NCBI GenBank assembly: GCA_002493905.1
Contig: DLAJ01000027.1
Location: 62,001-126,000, forward strand
Direction: 5' to 3'
DNA from: Lachnospiraceae bacterium UBA7050
GTDB lineage: Bacteria > Bacillota > Clostridia > Lachnospirales > Lachnospiraceae
DNA length: 64,000 bases
In this document: positions 17,389 to 25,953 of the stretch, piece after piece
How positions within the stretch are numbered: the first letter of the stretch is position 1
Layout of the letters: the number at the start of each line of letters is the position of its first letter
Notes under the pieces: model-generated
Database searches by the model: none
What the model saw: only the letters and a program-made list of their open reading frames with translations
What the model was told of the DNA's origin: nothing
Made by a program: the position numbers and the translations under genes

Positions 17389-18285
17389 TCACCGCACGTT
17401 CTCAAGCTCCCTCTCTGAGAGCGCTCCGCAGAGAATTGGCGACGTCTCGTCGTAATGACTTCTGTTTTTTGCAACGCGCTCCGCACTGCTGTTCGCATAG
17501 CAGTACCGGCAGCCGTTGCCGCAGGTATGATAAGCCCCGATATCCACGCTTGCCATGCAGCCACACTCTTTTCGCTGGTTTGGATCCTTTGCCGCTTTTA
17601 ACGTGCGCCCTGTGATACGCGCGATCAGTTCCGGGTCAACGCAGCGGTTATGCGTAATCCCGCATGCAGAAAGGTCAGCAGCCTCTGCACAGCTTGCAAT
17701 CTCCATCCCATTTTGCCCCGCTGCGTCTGCAAGCGATTTTGCAAACCGGAGTGTCTGCGCTTCGTCCAGTACATACACACCCAGCTCCTTCAGCTCCTTT
17801 TTATTTTTCACATACTCATCCACAAAGCTGATGACACATTTTTTCGTGTAACCATTCAGCGCCTCCGCAATCTGCCCGAATGCGTTTAAGTGGTATTCGG
17901 GCGTGTACGTTTTATTAAAAAGAATCGGATCATAGCGCCAGATCACCCGGTCTGCACCTATTTTCTCCGACAATCTTTGAAATACCGGTATCATTGTTTT
18001 CCTCTTATGCGGGATGCGGGGTTCGATATCAGTCCCGTATCCGGTCAGCGTAAACTGAAAATAGTATGCGTATGCCTCTAGCTCTTCTAAACGCGCCATC
18101 ATCGGTTCCGGATTTTTCGTCCAAAAAACAAAACAGTCCACATCCTCCGGGGCAAGTGAAACGGTTCTGACCTGCTGCGGATTCATCGGATTTCTCACGC
18201 AGGCGAACCGTTCTTTCACGCGCTGATAAAACCAATCCGGATAATCGCTTGGAATATCCGTCCTGCGGCTTACGCTGATGATCAT
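17389..18285 (-). CDS. DUF1848 protein with C-terminal Fe-S cysteine cluster
   Basis: 298 residues, matching DUF1848 in length and in its start MIISVSRRTDIP. An aromatic-rich core (CFVFWTKNPEP, VIWRYDPI) precedes a cysteine set close to the C-terminus: Cys-Gly-Cys, then CGNGCRYCYA (about 265-275). That spacing resembles the CxxxCxxC cluster of radical SAM enzymes but lies at the opposite end of the chain. No reaction is known for the family. A good AGGAGG site precedes the ATG. It is divergent from the MerR-type regulator at 18.5 kb. Confidence 0.85.
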   Translation of the reverse strand: MIISVSRRTDIPSDYPDWFYQRVKERFACVRNPMNPQQVRTVSLAPEDVDCFVFWTKNPEPMMARLEELEAYAYYFQFTLTGYGTDIEPRIPHKRKTMIPVFQRLSEKIGADRVIWRYDPILFNKTYTPEYHLNAFGQIAEALNGYTKKCVISFVDEYVKNKKELKELGVYVLDEAQTLRFAKSLADAAGQNGMEIASCAEAADLSACGITHNRCVDPELIARITGRTLKAAKDPNQRKECGCMASVDIGAYHTCGNGCRYCYANSSAERVAKNRSHYDETSPILCGALSERELENVR

Positions 18286-18345
18286 AGATATCCTCCTTTT
18301 TCATGTAAGAATCCAAAAATAAGTTATAATGATTTATTATATCAT

Positions 18346-18420
18346 GAATCTGCGATTCATGATCGACATTCGCCGCTCGCCGAATGAGCAGGCTCATTCT
18401 TCTCGCTAACGCTCATTATA
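18346..18420. repeat. Cluster of small hairpins between divergent genes
   Basis: ATGAATC/GATTCAT, CATTCG/CGAATG and ATGAGC/GCTCAT inverted repeats follow one another closely. On the minus strand an extended -10 box (TGATATAAT) for the DUF1848 gene abuts the first hairpin, so that hairpin could be an operator. Confidence 0.4.
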
Positions 18421-18510
18421 TCATAAGGCACTCTTGACTGCGACACGATGTCGTACTTTATCATGGTCAGTAAAGAGGAAGTAAGTTTTGAAAGGAGCTA
18501 TGTGACCAAT

Positions 18511-19518
18511 ATGGACTACATGACTATCAGCGAAGTCTCTTCCACGTTTCAGGTGTCCACCAGAATGCTACGGTACTACGAAAAAGCCGGTCTGATTACG
18601 AGCACGCGCAGGGAAGGCTATGCCTACCGCATTTATGATGCGGATGCTGTCCGGAGCATCCAGCAGATTCTCATTCTGCGAAAGCTTCAGATCCCCCTAA
18701 AGCAGATCAACCGGATGATGAGAGGCAGCAAAGAAGAAGCCATCCGTATTCTGGAAACACATATTCGTGAAATGAATGATCATGAAGCTGCCTTCCGCAG
18801 GATGAAACATGCTCTGGAAACCTTACTGAAGCTGCTGCGGGAAGGTCCCTCCGGCCAAAACTATATGGAGCTTGTGCAAGAAGATACGATCGTGGAAGTC
18901 ACAAAACTTCTGCCTCTTACTAAACATCAATTAAAGGAGGATACAAACATGAGTGCTGCAGAAAACAACGCAAAAGAAATGGTAGAAAAAGGAAGCTGCG
19001 TCCGGATCGTACAACTGCCCCCGTTCACAGCGGCATCCTATCAGTTCACAGGAGAGAATCCAGAAGAAGCCGCAGGCGAGGTCATAAGTTCCTTTATCCG
19101 TTCGAGCGGATTATATGAAAAGAAACCGGATGCCCGTATGTTCGGCTTTAACCACCCAGACCCAGAGCCCGGAAGCGACCTTCACGGTTATGAAATATGG
19201 GTAACCATCCCCGACGACAATGCGGCGCCGGCATGCCTTGTTGACGTACCTGCACCGCTTACCAAAAAGCATTTTGCCGGCGGTCTTTACGCGGCATACA
19301 CCATCCAGTTCCCCGAATTCTGGGAATGGCAGTTTCTGACCGAGTGGGTAAATAAAAGCGAAACCTGGCAGGCCGACTTCCATGATCCTGCATTAAAGGA
19401 CATGGGCGGCTGTCTGGAAGAACACTTAAACTGGGTTTATTCCGCCCATATGGGCTTTCCTGAAAACGGAAGAATTGACGGAAAGCTTGATCTCATGCTT
19501 CCGATCAGACCAAGGTAG
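18511..19518 (+). CDS. MerR-family regulator with GyrI-like ligand-binding domain
   Basis: 335 residues in the BmrR-like layout. An N-terminal MerR helix-turn-helix and wing (MTISEVSSTFQVSTRMLRYY, then RREGYAYRIYD) is followed by a coiled-coil dimerisation helix to about 125. The C-terminal 170 residues resemble the GyrI/AraC effector-binding domain (RIVQLPPFTAASYQFTGENP). Such proteins activate genes from promoters with a 19-20 base spacer when they bind a small molecule. The start is uncertain: AAAGGAG lies 12 bases before this ATG and 4 before an in-frame GTG at 18502. No transporter gene is adjacent, so the target is not obvious. Confidence 0.82.
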   Translation: MDYMTISEVSSTFQVSTRMLRYYEKAGLITSTRREGYAYRIYDADAVRSIQQILILRKLQIPLKQINRMMRGSKEEAIRILETHIREMNDHEAAFRRMKHALETLLKLLREGPSGQNYMELVQEDTIVEVTKLLPLTKHQLKEDTNMSAAENNAKEMVEKGSCVRIVQLPPFTAASYQFTGENPEEAAGEVISSFIRSSGLYEKKPDARMFGFNHPDPEPGSDLHGYEIWVTIPDDNAAPACLVDVPAPLTKKHFAGGLYAAYTIQFPEFWEWQFLTEWVNKSETWQADFHDPALKDMGGCLEEHLNWVYSAHMGFPENGRIDGKLDLMLPIRPR

Positions 19519-19525
19519 GCATCAT

Positions 19526-19617
19526 GGCGGCGCAGATGCCCCTGCCATCCCCAATCAGGATAACACCCGGCAGAATACCGAATGCTCCCATTATGGATGC
19601 ATGATATCTGCGCCGCC
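19526..19617. repeat. 12-bp inverted repeat between convergent genes
   Basis: GGCGGCGCAGAT (19526-19537) and ATCTGCGCCGCC (19606-19617) are perfect arms with a 68-base loop, and similarity extends imperfectly outward. It lies between the MerR gene and the RdgB-like gene. There is no T-run, so it is not a standard terminator. Confidence 0.55.
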
Positions 19618-19626
19618 CATATCACG

Positions 19627-20247
19627 CTACGGCTCCCCTAATATGCGCTGAAAGAACGAGAGGAATCCGTCCTCCACCGCGATCTGATCCAGTTCATATG
19701 CCGGCAGATCATAGAAATATTGACCCGACTTTGGGTCGATCGACAGGCTGTCCAGCGGGAATCCCTTCTTTTTTATCCGGCTGTGGGGCGTATCCGTAAT
19801 CAGAAATTTCCCGCTTTCCATAGAGGCATCCATCGCTTCATAAATATGTTCTTCGTCCATCACAAAACAAATCGCATTCTTATATCTTGCCGTAAGAGTC
19901 CCATACTGTCTCGCTAATCCTGCATAATATGCGAGCATTTCTTCATCGGATAAGGATACTCCGTTCACCGTGCGGACATGTACGCCCGGCTGGATTTCAT
20001 CCGGCACATTCTCAAAATATAATCCGGAATCACATGAAAACACGGGAATATGGAAGGCTTCATAATATGCCGCCGCCTTCTGTCTTGCATTTTCAAGCGG
20101 CGTTTTCCCATTCTCCGGCACGTCCGGAATGGTCTTTCCTTCCGCTTTCAGCTCTTGCAGACCAATGAGCTCGATTCCTATCGTTTCAAGCCGGCGTTTC
20201 ATTGCGGATAATTTTGCCGGATTACCGGTTCCGTATAACAGCTTCAT
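19627..20247 (-). CDS. RdgB/HAM1-like non-canonical purine NTP pyrophosphatase
   Basis: 206 residues, the family's usual length. The N-terminal YGTGNPAKLSAMKRRL corresponds to the substrate loop of HAM1 proteins, and FSCDSGLYFENVPDEIQPGV to the conserved DSGL...PG segment with the catalytic Asp. It would hydrolyse dITP, XTP or related nucleotides to the monophosphate and keep them out of DNA and RNA. The sequence is divergent around the C-terminal SHR-like motif, so specificity may differ. It appears monocistronic, ending just after a long inverted repeat. Confidence 0.8.
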   Translation of the reverse strand: MKLLYGTGNPAKLSAMKRRLETIGIELIGLQELKAEGKTIPDVPENGKTPLENARQKAAAYYEAFHIPVFSCDSGLYFENVPDEIQPGVHVRTVNGVSLSDEEMLAYYAGLARQYGTLTARYKNAICFVMDEEHIYEAMDASMESGKFLITDTPHSRIKKKGFPLDSLSIDPKSGQYFYDLPAYELDQIAVEDGFLSFFQRILGEP

Positions 20248-20349
20248 GCTCTGATCTCCTCTTACAGCCTCTCGATATTTCTTTTTTCTGATTATATCGC
20301 GAAATCAGCCAATTGTAAAAGCATTTGTTACCATCAAAGACGCCTTCGT

Positions 20350-22008
20350 TTACGCCTCTCGAACTGAGATCAGAATCGCAGGCGCAGGGTAGTTAGCGCA
20401 TTGAGGGAACATACCGTTGTCTTTTGCCTTTTCAATCACCAGCATCGGCAGAGCCGCACAGCAGAGCATCCTCCTCAGCCACTCGGGAACAGATTTCAAA
20501 TGCGGCGGAAGCTTTACCGGATTTTTCATCAGCTTCATAAACTCGTCATGAAACTGCCCGGCGATCAGACGGTCGATACGCTCACTTAACTCATAAAGCC
20601 AAAACCGTTCTTCATCGCTTAAGACCGGAATATCACAGACTATTTTACCGTTTTCTCTGGCAAGATAACGGCTTTCTATGAAAAATTCAAAATTATCAAA
20701 GCAGTCCGCACTGATCATGGGAAGTGTTTCCTCCCTGCCGCAGTCTATCGCATAAAGAACCTGCGCTATGTCTACATCCTCCATAGGACGTTTCAGGCCC
20801 CCTCTCATACCAAGCTGTGTTCTTCCCAAAAGCGTATCATACTCGCATATTGTGAGGTTCTGCCTTTTCGTCTGATTACATTTGACGGTCTGACTGCTCT
20901 TTGATTCGCCGCTGATCGAATATTTTTCACATTCGTTATCGGGCGCACCGAAATCATAATGCGCCGGATAACAGGCTCCCATTGCGAACCACTTTCCGCC
21001 GTTTGGACGTTCCGGATATTCCTCAAACGGCAGGGGACCGCCGCATGCTTCGTCCCGGACATTGTTTACCGCATTCTGCATGGTCCTCACAGCGAAAAAG
21101 CTGTCCAGCTTCACCTGCTTAGAGGCACTCTGCCTTCCGTAACAGGTGCTGCCATGAAGCTCTTCAAACCCTTTCTCCATGACCGTCCATATCTCTTTAT
21201 AAAGGCTTTCCGCAAGCTGCTTTTCCAAATCAAAGCTGCTCTTTCTGTCTAAGTCCGTATAGATGATAAAGTCGGTATACACTTTATCGCCCGTGCGCTT
21301 CAAAAGCCCGCCGTCTATCAGACGCGTAATGACGGGTTCCAAATAAGCCATAGGAATCCCGATCGCCTTTGCAAGCTCCGTAACGGAAATGGGTCTGTCA
21401 TAAGCGAGAATCAGCAGGTTCATGGCAATCCTATCCTTTCCGACAAGGCTGAACGGCTCTCCGTCAAGACCATTTCTGCCACTCGAAGCTATGTGAAGAA
21501 TATCGGGTTCATAACTCTGTTTTACATAATTTTCCATCATAAACTCCTCTCTGATACGCTTTCTCCCTGCATCAAGCCGGCTTTTCACGGTATTTTCCGA
21601 TATTCCCAGCGCGGCGGCGATCTCCTTCACCTTTTCGCCATGCATGTAATAACGCACCATGACCTCACGGTACAATTCTGTCAGATAGGAAAGGCACCGC
21701 CTGACATGCTCATATTCTTCGGACTCTTCGATTCTGTCATATTCACCGCCGCTTGCGGGAACCTCCGCAAGCACGTCAAAGCACACCGTAGGCTTATGAT
21801 ATTTTCTGCGGAGCATATCATAGTATCTGCGGTTTAAGACTGTGATCAGCCACGCCTTAGGATTTTCAATCTCTGCTTTGCCTAAAGCGGCAAGCGCCGC
21901 TAAAACGGTATCCTGTACCAGATCCTGCGCGTCCACGATATTCCCGCATTTACTAAGCGCCGCCTTAAAAAGGATGTCCACGTATTCTACAATTTGATTT
22001 TTGCTCAT
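20350..22008 (-). CDS. ECF sigma factor with long C-terminal extension
   Basis: 552 residues, three times the normal ECF length. Region 2 covers about 8-70 (DAQDLVQDTVLAALAAL, PKAWLITVLNRRYYDML) and region 4 about 108-155, ending in the HTH KVKEIAAALGISENTVKS. After it come a winged-helix-like segment near 195-245 (ISVTELAKAIGIPMAYLEPV) and about 300 residues with scattered Cys and aromatic residues and no recognised family. The extension may act as a built-in regulator, since no anti-sigma gene is adjacent. It starts at ATG 22008 and has no close partner on the same strand. Confidence 0.82.
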   Translation of the reverse strand: MSKNQIVEYVDILFKAALSKCGNIVDAQDLVQDTVLAALAALGKAEIENPKAWLITVLNRRYYDMLRRKYHKPTVCFDVLAEVPASGGEYDRIEESEEYEHVRRCLSYLTELYREVMVRYYMHGEKVKEIAAALGISENTVKSRLDAGRKRIREEFMMENYVKQSYEPDILHIASSGRNGLDGEPFSLVGKDRIAMNLLILAYDRPISVTELAKAIGIPMAYLEPVITRLIDGGLLKRTGDKVYTDFIIYTDLDRKSSFDLEKQLAESLYKEIWTVMEKGFEELHGSTCYGRQSASKQVKLDSFFAVRTMQNAVNNVRDEACGGPLPFEEYPERPNGGKWFAMGACYPAHYDFGAPDNECEKYSISGESKSSQTVKCNQTKRQNLTICEYDTLLGRTQLGMRGGLKRPMEDVDIAQVLYAIDCGREETLPMISADCFDNFEFFIESRYLARENGKIVCDIPVLSDEERFWLYELSERIDRLIAGQFHDEFMKLMKNPVKLPPHLKSVPEWLRRMLCCAALPMLVIEKAKDNGMFPQCANYPAPAILISVREA

Positions 22009-22148
22009 AAGAAGTACCTCTTACAAAATAGGAAAGCTTTCATACCTATAGTCGTCAAAAAAGCGTGATGGTTTGCAATATCAAATAATTTTTAGGAATT
22101 CAATTTTTTGAAAAAGCAAATAATCTTTTTATCGCGCTTCACAAAGAA

Positions 22149-22177
22149 AACCCCTGAAACAGTGGTTCTCAGGGGTT
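22149..22177 (-). terminator. Terminator after the zeta-like gene
   Basis: AACCCCTGA and TCAGGGGTT arms, followed on the minus strand by TTTTCTTTG, about 55 bases after the stop of the zeta-like gene. Confidence 0.75.
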
Positions 22178-22231
22178 CTACGCTTAACATATATTTCATA
22201 TGGTCTCGCAATATATATCCAATATCTTATC

Positions 22232-22792
22232 CTAATCTTCTACAAATCTTTCAAACCAATTTGGTATATTATGAGATAATCTAACCGGCTTTCCATTTTT
22301 ATAAATTGCAAATCTTCTAAATACGATCGTATTATCATAAAATGCCGTCAAATCACTCTTCGGCAAAATCAAATTAAGATTGTGAAAACTATCTATATAT
22401 CTTCGTTCGATATCCTTCTCCGATATATCATGACCCCCTTTTTTCACACGCTCTGCAACTCTCTTCTTCGCAATATCAACATGATCAACTCCAACATAAT
22501 GCAATTCCACGAAATATCCTATTTCCCTAGCTTTTTCAATATTTCTTAGAATCACTCTCCCACATAATGTAGTTTCCTGATTGAATGTGACTCCCTCATC
22601 GAAATATTGCGTAATCCTTTCAACCGCTATCTTTCCTGCTGATAATATATTCGCAGGATTTCCTAATCTTCCTGATTCTCTTAATATCTCATCTGCATTT
22701 ACTCTTTTCATCTTGTGCAGACTTGATACGGTCTGAAACAGAGTAGATTGCCCCGCCCCATTCACGCCCGCTATTAATATATATTTTTTCAC
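22232..22792 (-). CDS. Zeta-toxin-like P-loop protein with altered Walker A
   Basis: 186 residues, similar to chromosomal zeta-toxin/predicted kinase ATPases of Clostridia (KKYILIAGVNGAG, then the RVNADE loop, NQETTLCG, and HYVGVDHVDIAKKRV). The Walker A lysine is replaced: the loop reads GVNGAGQST, with Gln at about residue 15. Loss of that Lys normally abolishes phosphate binding, so the protein may be inactive or may use another residue. The start is GTG, overlapping the stop of the small upstream gene (TAGTG). The region is AT-rich compared with the ribosomal genes nearby. Zeta toxins phosphorylate UDP-N-acetylglucosamine; whether this one does is open. Confidence 0.75.
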   Translation of the reverse strand: MKKYILIAGVNGAGQSTLFQTVSSLHKMKRVNADEILRESGRLGNPANILSAGKIAVERITQYFDEGVTFNQETTLCGRVILRNIEKAREIGYFVELHYVGVDHVDIAKKRVAERVKKGGHDISEKDIERRYIDSFHNLNLILPKSDLTAFYDNTIVFRRFAIYKNGKPVRLSHNIPNWFERFVED

Positions 22793-22971
22793 TAAAACAA
22801 ATTCCTCGCTATCACCTGCCGCTGCTTGTTTTGCAACAGAAAATCTCCTATCATTTCATAAAAATTTTTTTGTTCCTCCGTTGCTGCTTCCAAAACAAGC
22901 TGCATCGTATCTTCCGGCTGTAGACGCATGATTTCTTCAAAAATAGCTTCATATTTTTTTACATCACACAT
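22792..22971 (-). CDS. Small protein coupled to the zeta-like gene, possible antitoxin
   Basis: 59 residues (MCDVKKYEAIFEEIMRLQPE onward), mostly helical and acidic. The start at 22971 follows GGGGTGAT by a short spacer. Its stop overlaps the GTG of the zeta-like gene by one base, the usual order for epsilon/zeta-type pairs in which the antitoxin comes first. I do not recognise the sequence family; the antitoxin role rests on position, size and coupling only. Confidence 0.6.
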   Translation of the reverse strand: MCDVKKYEAIFEEIMRLQPEDTMQLVLEAATEEQKNFYEMIGDFLLQNKQRQVIARNLF

Positions 22972-23031
22972 ATAATCACCCCAATAAACAATCATTCTAA
23001 CATCATTATATCCAAATCTAAAACAACAAGG

Positions 23032-23062
23032 CAAAAACTCCGCAGGAAAAACCTGCGGAGCC
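23032..23062 (-). terminator. Terminator of rplM-rpsI
   Basis: CTCCGCAGG and CCTGCGGAG arms with a 5-base loop, followed on the minus strand by TTTTTG, about 30 bases after the rpsI stop. Confidence 0.92.
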
Positions 23063-23092
23063 ATATTTTTGTATTTGCAGCGCTACTTAAAA

Positions 23093-23491
23093 CTAACGCT
23101 TCGAGAACTGCGGCGCACGACGTGCTGCCTTGAGACCGTACTTCTTTCTCTCCTTCATACGAGGATCTCTCGTGAGGAAGCCTGCCTTCTTTAAGGTCGG
23201 TCTGAAATCCGCATCCACATGAAGCAGTGCTCTTGCAATACCGTGTCTGATCGCACCGGCCTGGCCTGTCGTACCGCCGCCGCGTACTGTGATGACCGCA
23301 TCATATTTATCCACCGTATCAGTTGCCACAAGCGGCTGACGAACGATGACCTTCAAGGTATCCAGTCCAAAATAATTATCAATATCTCTTTTATTAATCG
23401 TAATCTGACCCTTGCCCGGCATCAGATAGACTCTTGCAATGGATTTTTTTCTTCTACCGGTTCCGTAGTATTTTGCTGTTGCTTTCGCCAT
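23093..23491 (-). CDS. rpsI: Ribosomal protein S9
   Basis: 132 residues. Diagnostic features are the N-terminal [14 protein letters not shown] and the basic tail [14 protein letters not shown], whose final Lys-Arg reaches the P-site tRNA anticodon region of the 30S subunit. It lies 28 bases after rplM, with AGAAGGAGG before the ATG, the usual two-gene L13-S9 operon. It ends just before a strong terminator. Confidence 0.97.
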   Translation of the reverse strand: MAKATAKYYGTGRRKKSIARVYLMPGKGQITINKRDIDNYFGLDTLKVIVRQPLVATDTVDKYDAVITVRGGGTTGQAGAIRHGIARALLHVDADFRPTLKKAGFLTRDPRMKERKKYGLKAARRAPQFSKR

Positions 23492-23519
23492 TTCTATGTC
23501 CTCCTTCTAAGTTTCCTGA

Positions 23520-23948
23520 TTAAAAAGTTAACGTTTCGGGCTTCTGTGCAGCATGCTTGTGCTCCGGTCCTGCATACACATGGAGCTTCGTATACATCTC
23601 TCTGCCGAGGGGACCTTTCGGAAGCATTCCCTTCACCGCCATCTCGATAACTCTTTCAGGTTTCTTAGCCATCATTTCCCTGAGTGTGGTCTCTTTCATA
23701 CCGCCCACATAATCGGAATGATGATAATAAATCTTCTGATCCAGCTTCTTACCGGTCACTTTTACTTTTTCCGCATTCACAACGATTACATAATCGCCGG
23801 TATCCATATGCGGTGTGTAAGTCGGCTTATTCTTGCCGCGCAGTACGCTGGCAACCGCAGATGCCAGACGTCCTAATGTCATGTCCGTCGCATCCACTAC
23901 ATACCATTTTCTATCAATTGTAGCCGGACTAGCCATAAATGTATTCAT
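23520..23948 (-). CDS. rplM: Ribosomal protein L13
   Basis: 142 residues, a normal L13. [19 protein letters not shown] and [12 protein letters not shown] are family blocks, and it ends with [12 protein letters not shown]. It is an early-assembly protein of the 50S subunit. I start at 23948 ([15 protein letters not shown]), where GGAGGG lies upstream; the frame extends eight codons farther but without a site. It has its own promoter and a hairpin leader. Confidence 0.97.
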   Translation of the reverse strand: MNTFMASPATIDRKWYVVDATDMTLGRLASAVASVLRGKNKPTYTPHMDTGDYVIVVNAEKVKVTGKKLDQKIYYHHSDYVGGMKETTLREMMAKKPERVIEMAVKGMLPKGPLGREMYTKLHVYAGPEHKHAAQKPETLTF

Positions 23949-23988
23949 TATTTTCCCTCCGTAAAAAATCATACTAACTGAATCTATT

Positions 23989-24027
23989 CAAAACATCCGT
24001 TCCGGGGCTTTGGTCCGGATGTTTTCA
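23989..24027 (-). promoter_or_regulatory. Leader hairpin of rplM-rpsI (L13-leader candidate)
   Basis: AAAACATCCG and CGGATGTTTT pair around a loop containing GGGGCTTTGGT, between the promoter and the rplM start. Its place matches the L13 leader of Firmicutes, where L13 represses its own operon. The assignment is positional, not from a covariance search. Confidence 0.55.
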
Positions 24028-24046
24028 AACATAACCACATTGAGAT

Positions 24047-24075
24047 ATTATATTATACGCTCCCGAGTGTGTCAA
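24047..24075 (-). promoter_or_regulatory. Consensus SigA promoter of rplM-rpsI
   Basis: On the minus strand TTGACA (24070-24075) and TATAAT (24047-24052) are separated by exactly 17 bases, a perfect match to consensus. A second TATAAT overlaps at 24052-24057. This fits a highly expressed ribosomal operon. Confidence 0.92.
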
Positions 24076-24182
24076 GCCGTTTTTTCATTCATTTTTCTTG
24101 ATTTTATTGACAAAGATGCGAATCTTATCCCTGCAAAATCAATTGGTTCACTTTTTCGCTATTCTCAGATATCAAATTTCAT

Positions 24183-24671
24183 CTACCCCTTCCAGAATTC
24201 CAGTAATTTTTCATCAATAGCAGCTATTGGTTCTTTTCTCTGTATTTCACTATAGAACGCAAATTTTTCTACTTCTTCTTTATCTGTTCTGTACGTTTCT
24301 ATGTCATTCAACGCTTCTTCCGGCAGGGTTATCCCATAAAGTCCTCCATATTCATAATGCCACTCCGGATTAAAATAATCAGGTGCCATTTTATCGTACA
24401 TTAATCCTAAATATCTAAACTCAACATTCTCTATGCCAAGTTCTTCTTTGCATTCACGAATGATGCACTGTCTCATATCCTCCCCATCTTCTTTACAACC
24501 GCCAAAAATCTCCCAATCCTTCCTCCAATGATTCCATCCCATAAGATATTCATTTCCGACTTTTACGACTGCCAGACAATAATTTATCGGGTTATACATT
24601 TTTTCCGCCTGTTCCTCTGGAACATCAATAACCTCCAACAATTCACTTCCTTTTGCATCTTTCACAATCAT
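24183..24671 (-). CDS. Nudix hydrolase
   Basis: 162 residues with a full Nudix box at about 58-80: GCKEDGE, seven residues, then RECKEELGI. This loop-helix-loop binds the metal and hydrolyses nucleoside diphosphates linked to another group; the substrate cannot be deduced. The gene is AT-rich compared with truA and rplM and breaks the conserved truA-rplM adjacency, so it was probably inserted there. Confidence 0.88.
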   Translation of the reverse strand: MIVKDAKGSELLEVIDVPEEQAEKMYNPINYCLAVVKVGNEYLMGWNHWRKDWEIFGGCKEDGEDMRQCIIRECKEELGIENVEFRYLGLMYDKMAPDYFNPEWHYEYGGLYGITLPEEALNDIETYRTDKEEVEKFAFYSEIQRKEPIAAIDEKLLEFWKG

Positions 24672-24742
24672 GTTCCAATTCTCCTTTTCTGAAAGTCAAA
24701 TACCCCGCCGCAGGCAGCCACCTGGCTCGTTGCCCGCGGGAA

Positions 24743-24781
24743 TAAAAAACGCCTGTTAAGGAATTTTCCCTAACAAGCGTG
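24743..24781 (-). terminator. Terminator after truA
   Basis: ACGCTTGTTAGGG pairs imperfectly with its partner at 24749-24762 and is followed on the minus strand by TTTTTTATT. It lies about 80 bases after the truA stop and separates truA from the Nudix gene. Confidence 0.85.
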
Positions 24782-24860
24782 GATCAGACTTCTTGTCTAA
24801 TATCAATTACAATATATCAGTACCCCAATAAACTGTCAATTCTTATTTTCCGTATCACTC

Positions 24861-25757
24861 TCATGAATTACTGCAAGGAAAAAACTCGTACTTTGTCAGC
24901 GTGAGCCCGCATGCCGGGGCTGTCGGTCCAGCCGCGCTGCGATCGCATGCCGAAAGAATTGCCGTCATATCTTCCGGCTTTCGTTTTCCCTGCCCGACCT
25001 CTAACAGCGTTCCCGCAATAATACGGACCATATTGTAAAGGAAGCCGTTTCCGGTTACGCGGATGATGATCTCGCTTTCCTCACATACACTGACAGCCAT
25101 ACCGCCTTGACGATGCCCTGCGTTCATACTGGCATCCGTGTCCTCCTGGCATTCCTCCGCATTCAGGCAGGCACCCTCTGATACGCAGCGCTCCCGCCTG
25201 TTTTCCCGCCATACTTCCACACGGTAAATCGTGCGTACGGTCGTTTCCGCCTGCGTGTTCACGCTGCAAAAGCTCTTAAAATCATGTTCTCCCTCCAGCA
25301 GCGCTCCCGCACGCGCCATCGCTTCCACATTCAGTTTTGCATAGGAAAAAAAAGAATACAGCCGTTTCGTCGGCATCGGCATTCTCGCGTTATAAATGCG
25401 GTACTCATAGGTCTTGCGGCTATGCATGTGCCGCGGATGAAAATCAGGCGGCACCTCTTTAGATTCCCGGATTCGGATATCCTCCGGCAGCCTTTGATTT
25501 AAGGCATACGCAAATTTCTCTTCCGGAATTCGTGACGTCGTGTCAAAGACTGCCGCATTGCAGAGTGCATGCACCCCCGTATCCGTACGGCTGGCGCCAA
25601 TGACCCTGATCTCCTCTCCGAGAAGCTCTGTCAGCGCACGGTTTAACTCGCCCTCAATCGTGGCGGCACCGGGCTGTTCCTGCCAGCCATGATAAGCGGT
25701 TCCGTCATAGGCAGCCGTCAGAAAAATGCGCCTGCGGTCCGTACTCTCACGTTTCAT
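24861..25757 (-). CDS. truA: tRNA pseudouridine(38-40) synthase TruA with internal insertion
   Basis: 298 residues against the usual ~245. The catalytic aspartate is in GASRTDTGVHA (Asp59). AAYDGTAYHGWQ at the N-terminus and GNGFLYNMVRIIAGTLLEVG near the C-terminus are TruA signatures. The extra length lies at about residues 172-215 (RENRRERCVSEG to GMAVSVCEE), a Cys/Glu-rich insertion just before the conserved C-terminal block. It isomerises uridines 38-40 in the anticodon stem of tRNAs. The ATG at 25757 has GGGGAT upstream; an ATG four codons earlier has a weaker site. It follows ecfT in many Firmicutes; here a GNAT gene intervenes. Confidence 0.93.
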   Translation of the reverse strand: MKRESTDRRRIFLTAAYDGTAYHGWQEQPGAATIEGELNRALTELLGEEIRVIGASRTDTGVHALCNAAVFDTTSRIPEEKFAYALNQRLPEDIRIRESKEVPPDFHPRHMHSRKTYEYRIYNARMPMPTKRLYSFFSYAKLNVEAMARAGALLEGEHDFKSFCSVNTQAETTVRTIYRVEVWRENRRERCVSEGACLNAEECQEDTDASMNAGHRQGGMAVSVCEESEIIIRVTGNGFLYNMVRIIAGTLLEVGQGKRKPEDMTAILSACDRSAAGPTAPACGLTLTKYEFFPCSNS

Positions 25758-25825
25758 ACTAATCCCCATTCCAGAGCGTTTACGCGACGGGGCGGCGCGA
25801 ATATCAGATTCGCGTCTGCCATCAA

Positions 25826-25886
25826 GGCTTATTTGTGACGCTCCGGCACAAATAGCCGATTGAAAAATAAGCTATTCAGCTTATTT
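25826..25886 (-). terminator. Two hairpins between the GNAT gene and truA
   Basis: AAATAAGCT/AGCTTATTT (25865-25886) is followed on the minus strand by TTTTTC and can end the GNAT transcript. A second stem, GGCTTATTTGTG/CACAAATAGCC (25826-25857), lies beyond it and shares the ATTTGT sequence. Confidence 0.6.
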
Positions 25887-25953
25887 GTAAATTACTTGTT
25901 TTCACCCGGAACCAAACGACCGGCTTTGATCTGACAATGCCGCCGGCCAGAAT

